A program made the translations under genes and the position numbers. Of a stretch of 45,006 bases of DNA, positions 17,075 to 26,963 are shown piece after piece (position 1 is the stretch's first letter; the number at the start of each line of letters is the position of its first letter). The notes beneath the pieces were generated by a model that was given only the letters and a program-made list of their open reading frames with translations, was not told the DNA's origin and did not search any database. This stretch comes from Pseudomonadota bacterium. GTDB lineage: Bacteria > Pseudomonadota > Gammaproteobacteria > Steroidobacterales > JBCBZW01. Where the stretch lies: positions 1-45,006 of the forward strand of contig JBCBZW010000034.1 in assembly GCA_039815145.1 (NCBI GenBank), in the 5' to 3' direction.

Positions 17075-17770
17075 CTAGCGGCCGTCCAGCCAGCGATAGC
17101 CCATGCCGTACACGGTCTCGATGGCGTCGAAGGCCTGGTCCGCCGCGACGAACTTGCGCCGGATACGCTTCACCTGGGAGGTCACGGTGCTGTCGTCGAA
17201 GACCACGTTGGCGGCTTCCATCAGCTGCTGGCGGTTCTTCACGTGGCCGGGGTAGCGGGCGAGGGCATGGACGATCCAGAACTCCGTGAGCGTGAGGGGC
17301 ACCTCTTCGCCATCCCAGCTCGCGTGCATGCGGTCCACGTCGAGGCGCAGCTTGCCGCGCTCGAGCACATCCTCGGCCGCCTCCTGGCTGGTCAGGGCGT
17401 CGACCCGGCGCAGCAGCGCCACCACCCGCGTGGTGAGGTGGGCGATGGAGATGTCCTTGGTGAGGTAGTCGTCGGCGCCGAGGCGCAGGCCGGAGATCAC
17501 GTCGAGCTCGGAGTCGCGGGCGGTGAGGAAGATCACGGGCAGGCGCTTCGACATGCCGCGCAGCTCGCGGCACAGCTCGAAGCCGCCTTCCACGTCGTCG
17601 CCGAGGCCCACATCGACGATCACCAGTTCCGGCAATCGATCGCGAAAGGCGCGCAGGGCGTCCTCGCGATTGCCGTAGGTGCTCACGCGGTAGCCCAGGC
17701 GCGTGAAGGCGGCCGAGTAGTTGGCGCGGATGTCGGGTTCGTCCTCGACGATGGCGATGTGGCGGCTCAT
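17075..17770 (-). CDS. pdsR: Proteobacterial dedicated sortase system response regulator
   Basis: 231-residue OmpR/PhoB-type regulator. The receiver domain (about 1-120) has the acidic pair ED (10-11), phosphorylated Asp53 in IVDVG, and Lys in LTKDIS (about residue 105). The C-terminal winged helix (about 135-228) ends ...IRRKFVAADQAFDAIETVYGMGYRW, the typical recognition helix and wing. Its partner is the kinase gene 9 bp downstream. It is expected to control the sortase/target genes at 30.9-33.8 kb, an inference from the known system; I cannot identify its operator. Divergent from ggt across a 142-bp spacer that should contain its promoter. Confidence 0.85.
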   Translation of the reverse strand: MSRHIAIVEDEPDIRANYSAAFTRLGYRVSTYGNREDALRAFRDRLPELVIVDVGLGDDVEGGFELCRELRGMSKRLPVIFLTARDSELDVISGLRLGADDYLTKDISIAHLTTRVVALLRRVDALTSQEAAEDVLERGKLRLDVDRMHASWDGEEVPLTLTEFWIVHALARYPGHVKNRQQLMEAANVVFDDSTVTSQVKRIRRKFVAADQAFDAIETVYGMGYRWLDGR

Positions 17771-17831
17771 GGCGCTCCGTTGGGCGGCGGATCAGCGGCG
17801 GATAACTATCCTGCTAGAGTAGCGTGCGACA

Positions 17832-17878
17832 GGGGTCGGGCGGGCCAGTTCCCGCTCGTGTCCGGCCGGCGCGACCCC
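17832..17878. repeat. Nested inverted repeats in the pdsR-ggt spacer
   Basis: GGGGTCG (17832-17838) pairs with CGACCCC (17872-17878). Inside lie GCGGG-ccagtt-CCCGC (17840-17855) and the palindrome CCGGCCGG (17862-17869). On the ggt strand this would be a branched structure ending 34 nt before the start codon. It could be a structured leader, or chance in GC-rich DNA. Confidence 0.35.
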
Positions 17879-17912
17879 GTCCGGCACCCGTGAACACCTG
17901 AAGGAGTATCGC

Positions 17913-19690
<1,778 letters not shown>

Positions 19691-19694
<4 letters not shown>

Positions 19695-20446
19695 CCGCCC
19701 ACCACCTCGCGATACCCCGCCTCGAGGGCGGCCTGCGCCTGAAGATAGGGCGCAGGCCCGAAGCTCACGCGCGCGACCCCCAGGTCAGCGAAGGCGGCGA
19801 TGGGGCGCCGGTGATTCAGGAGCATGACGTTCACCGGCAACACGGTGTCCTTCACCAGCCGCTCCACCAGACGATCATCCGTTAGGCCAGGTACGAAGAA
19901 ACCGTCGGCGCCCGCATCGCGGTACGCAGCGCAGCGGTCGACCGCCTCGTCCGTGAGCCCTTCGTGCAGACCTCCATCGACCCCAAAGAACAGATCGGTC
20001 CGGGCGTTGATGAACAGCTCGACGCCCGCGTCCGTCGCGCCGGCGCGGACGGCGGCGATTCGGGCAACCTGCGTCTCTACCGAATAAAGACCTTCACCAC
20101 TGACGATTCGGTCCTCGACGTTCACGCCAACAGCCCCCGTGGCGATGAACCGCCGCGCGTTAGCCCTGCCGCTGGCGGGGTCTTCCGCGTAGGCACCTTC
20201 GATGTCGATGCTGAAGGGGACAGCGACCGTGGCGGCCACACGTTCGGCCACCCTGAGCACGGCATCCATGGGGACCTGTTCCCCATCCTCGTACCCCTGT
20301 GCGGCGGCCACCGCCCAGCTTCCCGTGGCGACCGCAGGCGCTCCCGCCGACGCAACAGCGTTGGCGCTGCCCGCGTCCCAGACGTTGTACAGCACCAGCG
20401 GCTTGCCCGGCACGTGCAGCGATCGAAAGGTGGCGGCGTTGTTCAT
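19691..20446 (-). CDS. Isocitrate lyase/PEP mutase-family protein
   Basis: 251 residues from the ATG at 20446. TIM-barrel enzyme of the PEP mutase/isocitrate lyase superfamily. PLVLYNVWDAGSA, ATGSWAVAAAQGYEDG, the metal-binding block SIDIEGAYAED, VNVEDR and INARTDLFF are the subfamily marks. The KKCGH-type catalytic loop of true isocitrate lyases is absent, so a C-C or P-C lyase acting on another oxyacid is expected; the substrate is unknown. It overlaps the Ada stop by 4 nt (ATGA), implying translational coupling. Members of this subfamily next to ada occur elsewhere, but the reason is not known. Confidence 0.82.
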
Positions 20447-21510
20447 CGTGTCGTCGGTCGGTAGCACGCTTCGATCTCCAGCAGTTTCTGCTTGCGCCAC
20501 AAGCCACCGCCATAGCCGGCCAGGGATCCGTCCGCGCCGATCACCCGATGGCAGGGCACGATCAACGCCAGCTGATTGGCCCCGTTGGCGCGAGCGACCG
20601 CACGGGTGGCGGTGGGTTGGCCGATGGTCCGGGCGATGTCCGCATAGCTGCGCGTTTCGCCTGGCGGAATCTCCACCAGCGCGCGCCAGACGCTCTGTTG
20701 GAAGGGCGTTCCCGCAAAAGCTACCGGCGTTTTAAAGGCCGCCGAGGTGCCCGCGAAGTAGGCCTCGAGCTCGGCGCCGATCTGCTCCGCCGGCGAAGAT
20801 GCGCCAAAGCCAATGCGGCCTTTCACCGCTGCCGCGAGCTTGTTCAACTCCGTCTTCAAGGCCTTGCGCTCGAAGAATTCCAGTAGGTGTAAGTGCGTCC
20901 GCGAGGTCACGCTGATCATGTCGCCTAGCGGAGTCGTCAGCCAGTTCACCATCAGGGTCGGCTTCGCATCGAGCGCGCTCGGCGCGCAGCCGAGGAGTTG
21001 GGCGAAGGCGCTGCGGAAGGCGCTGGGGGAGTCGAAGCGAGCGTCCAGTTGGGCATCGATCACGTCGCCGCCGTCGCGCAGGGTGTCGAAACCGGCCTTG
21101 AGGCGCCGTTGCCGCGCCATCTCCAGGAAGGTCATGCCGAACTGGCGTTTGAAGTGCTTGCGCACGGTCGATGGGTCGTAGCCGAGGCGTTGTACGTCGG
21201 CCTCCAGCCAGCGCCGTGTAGGGTCCGCCTCCAGAGCGTTGAGCAGGGCGCCGATCATCGGGTCCATCGCCGTCGCGTCCGCCAAGGGCTGGCAGCGCTT
21301 GCAGGCGCGGTAGCCAGCCTCCAGGCATTCGCCGACGGTGCCGTAGAACGTGCAGTTCTCGCGCTTGGGCTTGCGGGCCGGGCAGGTCAGGCGGCAGAAG
21401 ATGCCCGTGCTGGCCACGCACACGTAGGCGCGACCCTCGTAGGCGCTGTCGCGTGACAGGAGCGCGGCGTAGAGCGCCTCATCGCTGGGCAGATCGAATA
21501 GGGCGTGCAT
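20443..21510 (-). CDS. ada: Ada: methyl-phosphotriester sensor, regulator and O6-alkylguanine methyltransferase
   Basis: 355 residues with the full Ada layout. The N-terminal zinc domain has four cysteines (Cys39 and Cys43 in FCRLTC; Cys70 and Cys73 in ACKRC); Cys39 accepts methyl groups from phosphotriesters and switches the protein to an activator. An AraC-type HTH follows (about 85-180), then the C-terminal methyltransferase (about 190-345) with acceptor Cys320 in LIVPCHRVIG. It should activate alkylation-response genes, probably itself and possibly the ogt/alkA cluster at 6.5-8.3 kb. The HTH is more divergent than the other two domains. Followed with a 4-nt overlap by the PEP-mutase-family gene and preceded, 70 bp away, by the TPR lipoprotein gene on the same strand. 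Confidence 0.95.
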   Translation of the reverse strand: MHALFDLPSDEALYAALLSRDSAYEGRAYVCVASTGIFCRLTCPARKPKRENCTFYGTVGECLEAGYRACKRCQPLADATAMDPMIGALLNALEADPTRRWLEADVQRLGYDPSTVRKHFKRQFGMTFLEMARQRRLKAGFDTLRDGGDVIDAQLDARFDSPSAFRSAFAQLLGCAPSALDAKPTLMVNWLTTPLGDMISVTSRTHLHLLEFFERKALKTELNKLAAAVKGRIGFGASSPAEQIGAELEAYFAGTSAAFKTPVAFAGTPFQQSVWRALVEIPPGETRSYADIARTIGQPTATRAVARANGANQLALIVPCHRVIGADGSLAGYGGGLWRKQKLLEIEACYRPTTR

Positions 21511-21580
21511 GGGCGCACCCTACCATCGCCATCCCGCGGTGCCGCCGGAAATCGGGCCGGGAATTGCGTAGCGGGTCGCC

Positions 21581-23584
21581 CTAGCCGGCGTCCAGGGGCA
21601 AGCGGCCGAGGCTGCCGGCGCGATAGCGGCCTAAGTTTTCCTGGATGCGATTGAGCTGGGCCTCGCTGGCGCGCCCCCGGGCTTGGCCGAGCACCTGTTC
21701 CTGCAACTCGACGGCGTCGGCATTGCGACCCGCTGCTACCAGAGCTAGGGCCAGGGTCTCCGCGTGGCCGATGGCGCCGCTGCGGCGCAGGGCCTGTTCG
21801 GCGAGCCCCAGGGCCCGGTCCACGTCGCGCACCGCCGGATCGCCGGTGAGTACCAGCAGGCGGGCCAGGGAGGAGAGCACGCGGGGGCTGGGGCTCTCCA
21901 GCGCCGCGCCGGCCTCGAGCAGGCGCAGGGCGTCGGGGCCGCTGCCGCCGAGCACCGCGCTCATGGTGGCCTCCATGCGCACCTGCGTGTCGTCAGGTGC
22001 CGAAGCTAAGTAACCCTCATAGGTGGTGACGGCGGAGGCGTAGCGCCGGCCGCCGGCCTGGGTGCGCGCGAGGGCGAGGCGTGAGGGTTGGTGATCGGAG
22101 TCGGCGCTGAGGGCTTGCTCGAAGGCCTCGATCGCTTCCGGCACCTTCTGCGCTTCCTGCTCGAGGCGGCCCACGGCGTACCAGACGCGGGCGCGGCCTG
22201 CCTCGTCACTGGCCTGGGCGAGGGCATCGTTCAACTCGGCGGCTGCATCCTCCGCCCGCCCCGCTTGGGCCAGGAGGATGCCGTAGGCACCTCGCAGCAC
22301 CCCATCTCCCGGGTTGGCCTGCGCCGCTGCCGCGATCGGCGCCAGCGCCTCCTCCGTGCGACCGAGCGCCAGCAGGGCCTCCGCGCGCGTGAGCAGGAGT
22401 TGGCGGTCATCCGGGGCCAGGGCGAGGGCGGCATCGTAGGCCTCGATGGCGGCCTCTTGGCGCTCGGTGGCGATCAGCAGCTCAGCCAGGCCGAGCTGGG
22501 CGTCCGCCAGAGCCGGGTCGAGCGCCAAGGCGCGGCGAAAGTGCGGTTCGGCATCGTCGTAGCGTTTGCTCGCCAGCTGCAGTTCCCCGAGCGCCAGATG
22601 GGCATCGGCGCTCTCTTCGATGGCGAGCGCTCGTTCGTAGGCCTCCGAAGCGTCATCGCCTTGGCCCAGGCGGGTGAGGGCGCGGGCGAGGCCTACCCAG
22701 GCCCGTGCGTCGTTCGGCAGATCTTCGGTCGCCTGACGGAATTGTTCGGCGGCGCGGCGGTAGTCGCCATCGATGAGCGCTTCGGAGCCGAGGGTGAGCG
22801 AGGTGTACAGGCCGCCGATGCGCGATTCGCCGCCGCTGATGGCGTCGAACAAGGGGTCCTCGAAGGACGGTTCCACCACGCCGTGCTGGGCGAGGCTCGC
22901 GCGCGCCTTCTCGTTCTCGCCGAGGTTGCGGTAGGCGAGGCCGAGGAGGTAATGGGCGCGGTTGGCGCCGGGCTGTTCCGCGAGGACTGTTTCGAGGTGG
23001 CGCACGGCGGCGCGATCATCGCCGCGGGTGCTTGCGATCTGGCCGAGGCCGTAGTGAGCGGAGGCTTCGCGAGGCGAGCTCGCCAACACCTGTTCGTAGG
23101 CGTCGCTCGCCTCGTCCAGGCGTGCTTGCTCGAAGCGGACGTCGCCGAGGCGCAGCAGGGCCGGGACGTCGCCGGGACGTTGGTCGAGCACCTGTTCCAG
23201 GGCGGACGCGGCCTGGTCGAAGTCGCCCGTGAACTGGTGCAGCAGGGCGAGGAAGTAGACCCAGCGGGCGTCGTCCGGATCGAGGGCGACGGCGTTCTCG
23301 AAGGCGATCTGCGCGGGCAAGACGAGGCCGTTGCCGAAGCTCGCGAGGCCGTAGTCCGCGTAGGCCTCGGCGCGGGCCGTGTCGCCGTCGGCGGCGTCGA
23401 GGTTGGTTTGGAACTCTTCCCAGCGCTGCGCCATGTAGGCCGCCACGTCCTCGCTCATCGCATCGGCGACGGGCGCCTCCAAAGTGCGCAGGGGCGCAGG
23501 GGGTGCGTCGGGGGCCTCCGGCGCGCAGGCGCCGAGCAGCGCAGCTAGGGCGCTGAGCCCGAGGATGTGCGCGCGCCGGATCAT
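21581..23584 (-). CDS. TPR-repeat lipoprotein
   Basis: 667 residues. Lipoprotein signal with lipobox LLGAC (Cys20), followed by a Pro/Ala-rich linker. Then at least a dozen tetratricopeptide repeats cover most of the chain (for example DPDDARWVYFLALLHQFTGDFDQAASALEQVL and later AIEAFEQALSADSDHQPSRLALARTQ). It is expected to be anchored in the envelope and to act as a protein-binding scaffold. The start codon overlaps the stop of the upstream CRTAC1 gene by 4 nt (ATGA), so the two are made together. CRTAC1/ASPIC-UnbV and TPR proteins often occur side by side in marine bacteria, but no function is established. Confidence 0.85.
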   Translation of the reverse strand: MIRRAHILGLSALAALLGACAPEAPDAPPAPLRTLEAPVADAMSEDVAAYMAQRWEEFQTNLDAADGDTARAEAYADYGLASFGNGLVLPAQIAFENAVALDPDDARWVYFLALLHQFTGDFDQAASALEQVLDQRPGDVPALLRLGDVRFEQARLDEASDAYEQVLASSPREASAHYGLGQIASTRGDDRAAVRHLETVLAEQPGANRAHYLLGLAYRNLGENEKARASLAQHGVVEPSFEDPLFDAISGGESRIGGLYTSLTLGSEALIDGDYRRAAEQFRQATEDLPNDARAWVGLARALTRLGQGDDASEAYERALAIEESADAHLALGELQLASKRYDDAEPHFRRALALDPALADAQLGLAELLIATERQEAAIEAYDAALALAPDDRQLLLTRAEALLALGRTEEALAPIAAAAQANPGDGVLRGAYGILLAQAGRAEDAAAELNDALAQASDEAGRARVWYAVGRLEQEAQKVPEAIEAFEQALSADSDHQPSRLALARTQAGGRRYASAVTTYEGYLASAPDDTQVRMEATMSAVLGGSGPDALRLLEAGAALESPSPRVLSSLARLLVLTGDPAVRDVDRALGLAEQALRRSGAIGHAETLALALVAAGRNADAVELQEQVLGQARGRASEAQLNRIQENLGRYRAGSLGRLPLDAG

Positions 23585-25350
23585 GGGCGCGTGTTACCCG
23601 TGCCGCGTACCAGCGTGTGGTAGCGCTGCGAGGGCAGGGGGCCGAACTGCTCGCGGGCGCCGTCCACCCACCGCACGGTGACCGTCACGTCCTGCGGGCT
23701 GCTGCCCCGTGCACCTAATCCGAAGAGTAGGCGGGGATCGTTGGCGGAGACGTAGCTGCCGGCGGTGCGCACGCGACGCAGCCATTGCTGTCCGTTGGCC
23801 AGGGTCACCGTCGCGGCGGCGCCGAGGGCGTACCCTTGATCAGGTCCCACCCGTAGGGACAGGCCGATCCAGTCGCCGTCCTGGCCGACGCGGTTTTCCA
23901 GCACGCGCGCCGGGCCGCCGTTGTTGGTGATCACCACGTCCGTGTCGCCGTCGTTGTCGAGGTCGCCGAAGGCGGCGCCGCGGCTCACCTCGGAGCGGGC
24001 GAAGGGGTCTTGGGCGTCGTGGGTGTAAGCCTCGAAGGCGAGCGTGTCGCCCGCGCTCACGTTGCGGAACAGTTGGTTCGGTTGGTGGTACGGAAAGTCG
24101 TCGCCGGCGAGGGCGAGCTTCTCCTCCACGGTGACGGCGCCGTTCACGGCGAGCAGATCCAATAGGCCGTCGTTTTCCACGTCGAGCCAGGCGGTGCCGA
24201 AGCCGGTGGCGGAGAGGCTGCTGGCGGCGAGGCCGAAGCGCAAGGTGCGATCCTCGAATACGGCGTCGCCCCGGTTCAGGTACAGCGTGTTGGTCTCACC
24301 GCGCAGGTGAGTCATGAAGATGTCTTCGTCACCGTCGCCGTCCACGTCGGCGGCGTCGACGCCCATGCTCGCCTCAGGCGCGCCCTCGAAGTTCACGGCG
24401 CAGCCGGCGAAGAGCGCGTCCTCCTGGAAGGTGCCGTCGCCCTGGTTGACCCAGAGTTGGTTGGCGACGCCGTCGTTGGCCACGTAGAGGTCCGTGCGGC
24501 CGTCGTCGTTGAAGTCGCCGGTGATCACGCCTAGGGCCTTGCTGGCGATCCCGCGCACGCCGGCGGCAGCGCTCACGTCCTCGAAGGTGTCCTCGCCCGT
24601 GTTGCGCAGGAGCCGATCGCGGGTGGAGCCGTAGCTCAGGGGGCTGCAGTAGTCCGAGGCGCCGGTGGCGGTGAAGCAGTCCTGGTGGTTGGCGAGGCGG
24701 AAGTCGACGTAGTTGCCGACGAAGAGATCGAGGTGGCCGTCGGCATCCAGGTCCAAGAACGTGGCGGGCACGGACCAGGCGGGATCGTCCGCACCGGCTG
24801 CGTCCGTGATGTCCTCGAAGGTGCCGTCGCCGCGGCTGAGCAGGAGGCGGTTGGGGCCCCAGTTGGTGATGTAGAGATCGGCAAGGCCGTCGCCGTTCAC
24901 ATCGCCCGTGGCGACGCCCATGCCGTAGCCGTCGGCGGGGATGCCGGCGTCGGCGGTGATGTCCGTGAAGCGCAGTTCGCCCTCGGCGCTGAGGTCGTTG
25001 CGCATGAGCACGTCCTGGCGGGGTACGGCGGGATCGTCCAAGGGGCCGCCCTGGAGCAGGTAGACGTCGAGGTCGCCGTCGCCGTCGACGTCGAAGAGGG
25101 CGGCGCCGGCGCCCATGATCTCCGGCATGTAGCGCTGATCGGAGCGACCGTTCTCGTGCACGAAGCGCATGCCGCTGGGGTCGGTGATGTCCGCGAAGGG
25201 GGCGGGGCCGCGGCTCGTCTGCCCGGTAGCGTCCGAGGGCGTCTGGGGCTCAGCGCCTGCCGGCGGCGTTGGCGGTGTCTCCTCGCACGCGGCCAGACCG
25301 AGGGCGCACACGACGGCGATGACGTGGCGGAGAGAAACGAGTCGTGACAT
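23581..25350 (-). CDS. CRTAC1-family lipoprotein (VCBS repeats + ASPIC/UnbV)
   Basis: 589 residues. Lipobox LGLAAC (Cys22). Seven or so FG-GAP/VCBS calcium-loop repeats of the form DxDxDGxxD are visible (DVDGDGDLDVYLL, DVNGDGLADLYITN, DLDADGHLDLFVGN, DFNDDGRTDLYVAND, DVDGDGDEDIFMTH, DVENDGLLDLLAVN, DLDNDGDTDVVITN), which build an integrin-alpha-like propeller. An ASPIC/UnbV domain closes the chain (about 515-580), from LRVGPDQGYALGA to TVRWVDGAREQFG. Likely envelope-anchored and calcium-bound, with an adhesive or ligand-binding role that is unproven. Translationally coupled to the TPR lipoprotein downstream. The unknown exported protein lies 60 bp upstream on the same strand. Confidence 0.88.
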   Translation of the reverse strand: MSRLVSLRHVIAVVCALGLAACEETPPTPPAGAEPQTPSDATGQTSRGPAPFADITDPSGMRFVHENGRSDQRYMPEIMGAGAALFDVDGDGDLDVYLLQGGPLDDPAVPRQDVLMRNDLSAEGELRFTDITADAGIPADGYGMGVATGDVNGDGLADLYITNWGPNRLLLSRGDGTFEDITDAAGADDPAWSVPATFLDLDADGHLDLFVGNYVDFRLANHQDCFTATGASDYCSPLSYGSTRDRLLRNTGEDTFEDVSAAAGVRGIASKALGVITGDFNDDGRTDLYVANDGVANQLWVNQGDGTFQEDALFAGCAVNFEGAPEASMGVDAADVDGDGDEDIFMTHLRGETNTLYLNRGDAVFEDRTLRFGLAASSLSATGFGTAWLDVENDGLLDLLAVNGAVTVEEKLALAGDDFPYHQPNQLFRNVSAGDTLAFEAYTHDAQDPFARSEVSRGAAFGDLDNDGDTDVVITNNGGPARVLENRVGQDGDWIGLSLRVGPDQGYALGAAATVTLANGQQWLRRVRTAGSYVSANDPRLLFGLGARGSSPQDVTVTVRWVDGAREQFGPLPSQRYHTLVRGTGNTRP

Positions 25351-25410
25351 AGGGCGGGTGGCGTTCGGCGCAAAGCGCTAGAGCTTACTGTATCGCCGGG
25401 CGCCTCGCCT

Positions 25411-26892
25411 TCAGGGCGCCGGGCCGAAGAATGCCGGGAAGTCGGCTCGCAGGCGCTGCGCAAAGCGCTCACGTCCCACCTGCGGCGTGTCGGGCGCGCG
25501 GGCCCCCGGCACAGGTAGGGACCAGGCCACCTCGATCAGCCGGTAGGCCGTGGCGGTGTCGTAGTCCTCGGTGTAGCGGTCGCTGAGATCGACCCAGAAG
25601 CCGGGGTGGTAAGGCTGGGCCTTGAGGTTCTGCCGCATCATTGCGATGGGGTCGTGGGGTAGGCCGGTGCCTCGTGCCTGGTCGATGGCCTCCCGGCCGC
25701 CGCGTACCAACGCCAGGGCGAGGGATTGCTGGAAAGCGGGGCTGGCGACGCCGGGTGCGTCCTTGATCGCAGCGCTCGCGCTGATCGCCGCGTCCAGGCC
25801 CTGATTGGTTTGCTCGGCGGTGATGATCTGCATGTAGGTCGCCGCCACGCCGCCGTCGGCCCGCGTACGCAGGGGCGCGAGGGCGCGACAGATGCCTTCG
25901 GTGCTCGTCGCGCACTGCTCCATCAGGGCCGGCACCTGGGCGACCCGCGCCATGAAGAGCATGGCCGCCTCGTCCGCTCGGTCGTCGGCCAGTAGGGCGT
26001 CGAGCTCGCCAGTCACAGAGGCGATGTCGGGCGGCTCACTATCAGCAGATCCATTAACTGCGTCCAGGGCGACTTGGGCCAGGGTCTCGCCGATGGCGTC
26101 GGTCAGGTCGCTGAGGGTCTGGCTGCGCATGGTGGAGCGCAGTGGATACGAGGAGCGTGCCTCCTCCCGGGAGAGCAGCGTCCAGCGATGGCGGTGGGTG
26201 ACCTGGCCGGCGAGGTCGCGGTACTCAGTCTCGATCAGCTCGGGTAGCTCATTGGCGGTGATCAGGGCCTCGCTGGCCTTGGGATGTAGCGCCACCATCG
26301 ACGAAACGGTGCTGGCGAAGGAGGCTGGCACGGTGCCTGGGCGGAAGCGTAGGCGGGCGAGGGTGGTGTCCTCGCAGATCACGGTGATCACACCGTCATC
26401 GCGCGCGACGCTGACCATCGGATCGGGCGTGTCCGGCGGCACGCTCACGCCGAGTTCGGCGTCCTGATCGCAGCGTCGCGCGACGTTGGGGATGAAGGTG
26501 CCGAGGCCATTGCTCAGGAAGTCGCGGTTCTGCCGCTCCTGCACTCGGGCGGCCACGCCAGCGCTGAGCGGGAGTGATCCGAAGCGGATGCCCGTGCCGT
26601 CGATGGAGAAGATACGGCCCGTGGCGTAGTCGTAGAGGCCGATCGTCGATTCGCCGTCGGTCTCCACACTCGCCCAATCGGGGCCCAAGCGCAGGGTGAC
26701 CTGCGGGCCCGCCTCGTCGTTCTTCTCGGTTGCGTAGACGAGCGTCGTCGTCGCATCTGCTGCCGCCCCGCGCTCGGCGAGGACTGTCTGTCCGTCGGCG
26801 AAAGGATTGGCAAACGTGGCGGGTGCGCCGAGCGCGCCGGGGGCGAGGGCGAGCGCACCGATGGCGGCGGCGAAGGTCAGGGAAAGACGCAT
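25411..26892 (-). CDS. Exported protein of unknown function
   Basis: 493 residues from the ATG at 26892. The same frame stays open far upstream inside the ybbP gene, but that part is antisense-like, arginine/glycine-rich noise; the ATG at 26892 begins a clean signal peptide (MRLSLTFAAAIGALALAPGALG). The mature part has a beta-rich first half (TTTLVYATEKNDEAG, TIGLYDYATGRIFSID) with two cysteines (ARRCDQD and VICED) and a helical second half (about 270-490) containing LFMARVAQVPALMEQC and QNLKAQPYHPGFWVDLSDRY. I do not recognise a family. It is the first gene of the minus-strand group with the CRTAC1 and TPR lipoproteins, which suggests a shared envelope function. Confidence 0.7.
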   Translation of the reverse strand: MRLSLTFAAAIGALALAPGALGAPATFANPFADGQTVLAERGAAADATTTLVYATEKNDEAGPQVTLRLGPDWASVETDGESTIGLYDYATGRIFSIDGTGIRFGSLPLSAGVAARVQERQNRDFLSNGLGTFIPNVARRCDQDAELGVSVPPDTPDPMVSVARDDGVITVICEDTTLARLRFRPGTVPASFASTVSSMVALHPKASEALITANELPELIETEYRDLAGQVTHRHRWTLLSREEARSSYPLRSTMRSQTLSDLTDAIGETLAQVALDAVNGSADSEPPDIASVTGELDALLADDRADEAAMLFMARVAQVPALMEQCATSTEGICRALAPLRTRADGGVAATYMQIITAEQTNQGLDAAISASAAIKDAPGVASPAFQQSLALALVRGGREAIDQARGTGLPHDPIAMMRQNLKAQPYHPGFWVDLSDRYTEDYDTATAYRLIEVAWSLPVPGARAPDTPQVGRERFAQRLRADFPAFFGPAP

Positions 26893-26963
26893 GAGGAAGA
26901 CCGTTGAGGGACGAAGTCCGCAGCCTACTGGAGCCAGCCGACGGAGCGAAGCACCAGGCGGCC

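Noticed and set aside
16200-17573. Minus-strand open frame across the kinase and regulator
   Set aside because: Arginine/proline-rich out-of-frame reading of pdsS and pdsR, both of which have clear domains.
22088-23548. Plus-strand open frame opposite the TPR lipoprotein
   Set aside because: Shadow of a repetitive GC-rich gene; the repeats in it are the complement of the TPR units.
25399-25420. GGCGCC repeated at a 10-nt interval at the stop of the unknown exported gene, as terminator
   Set aside because: GGCGCC is self-complementary and very common in this GC-rich DNA; no U-run.
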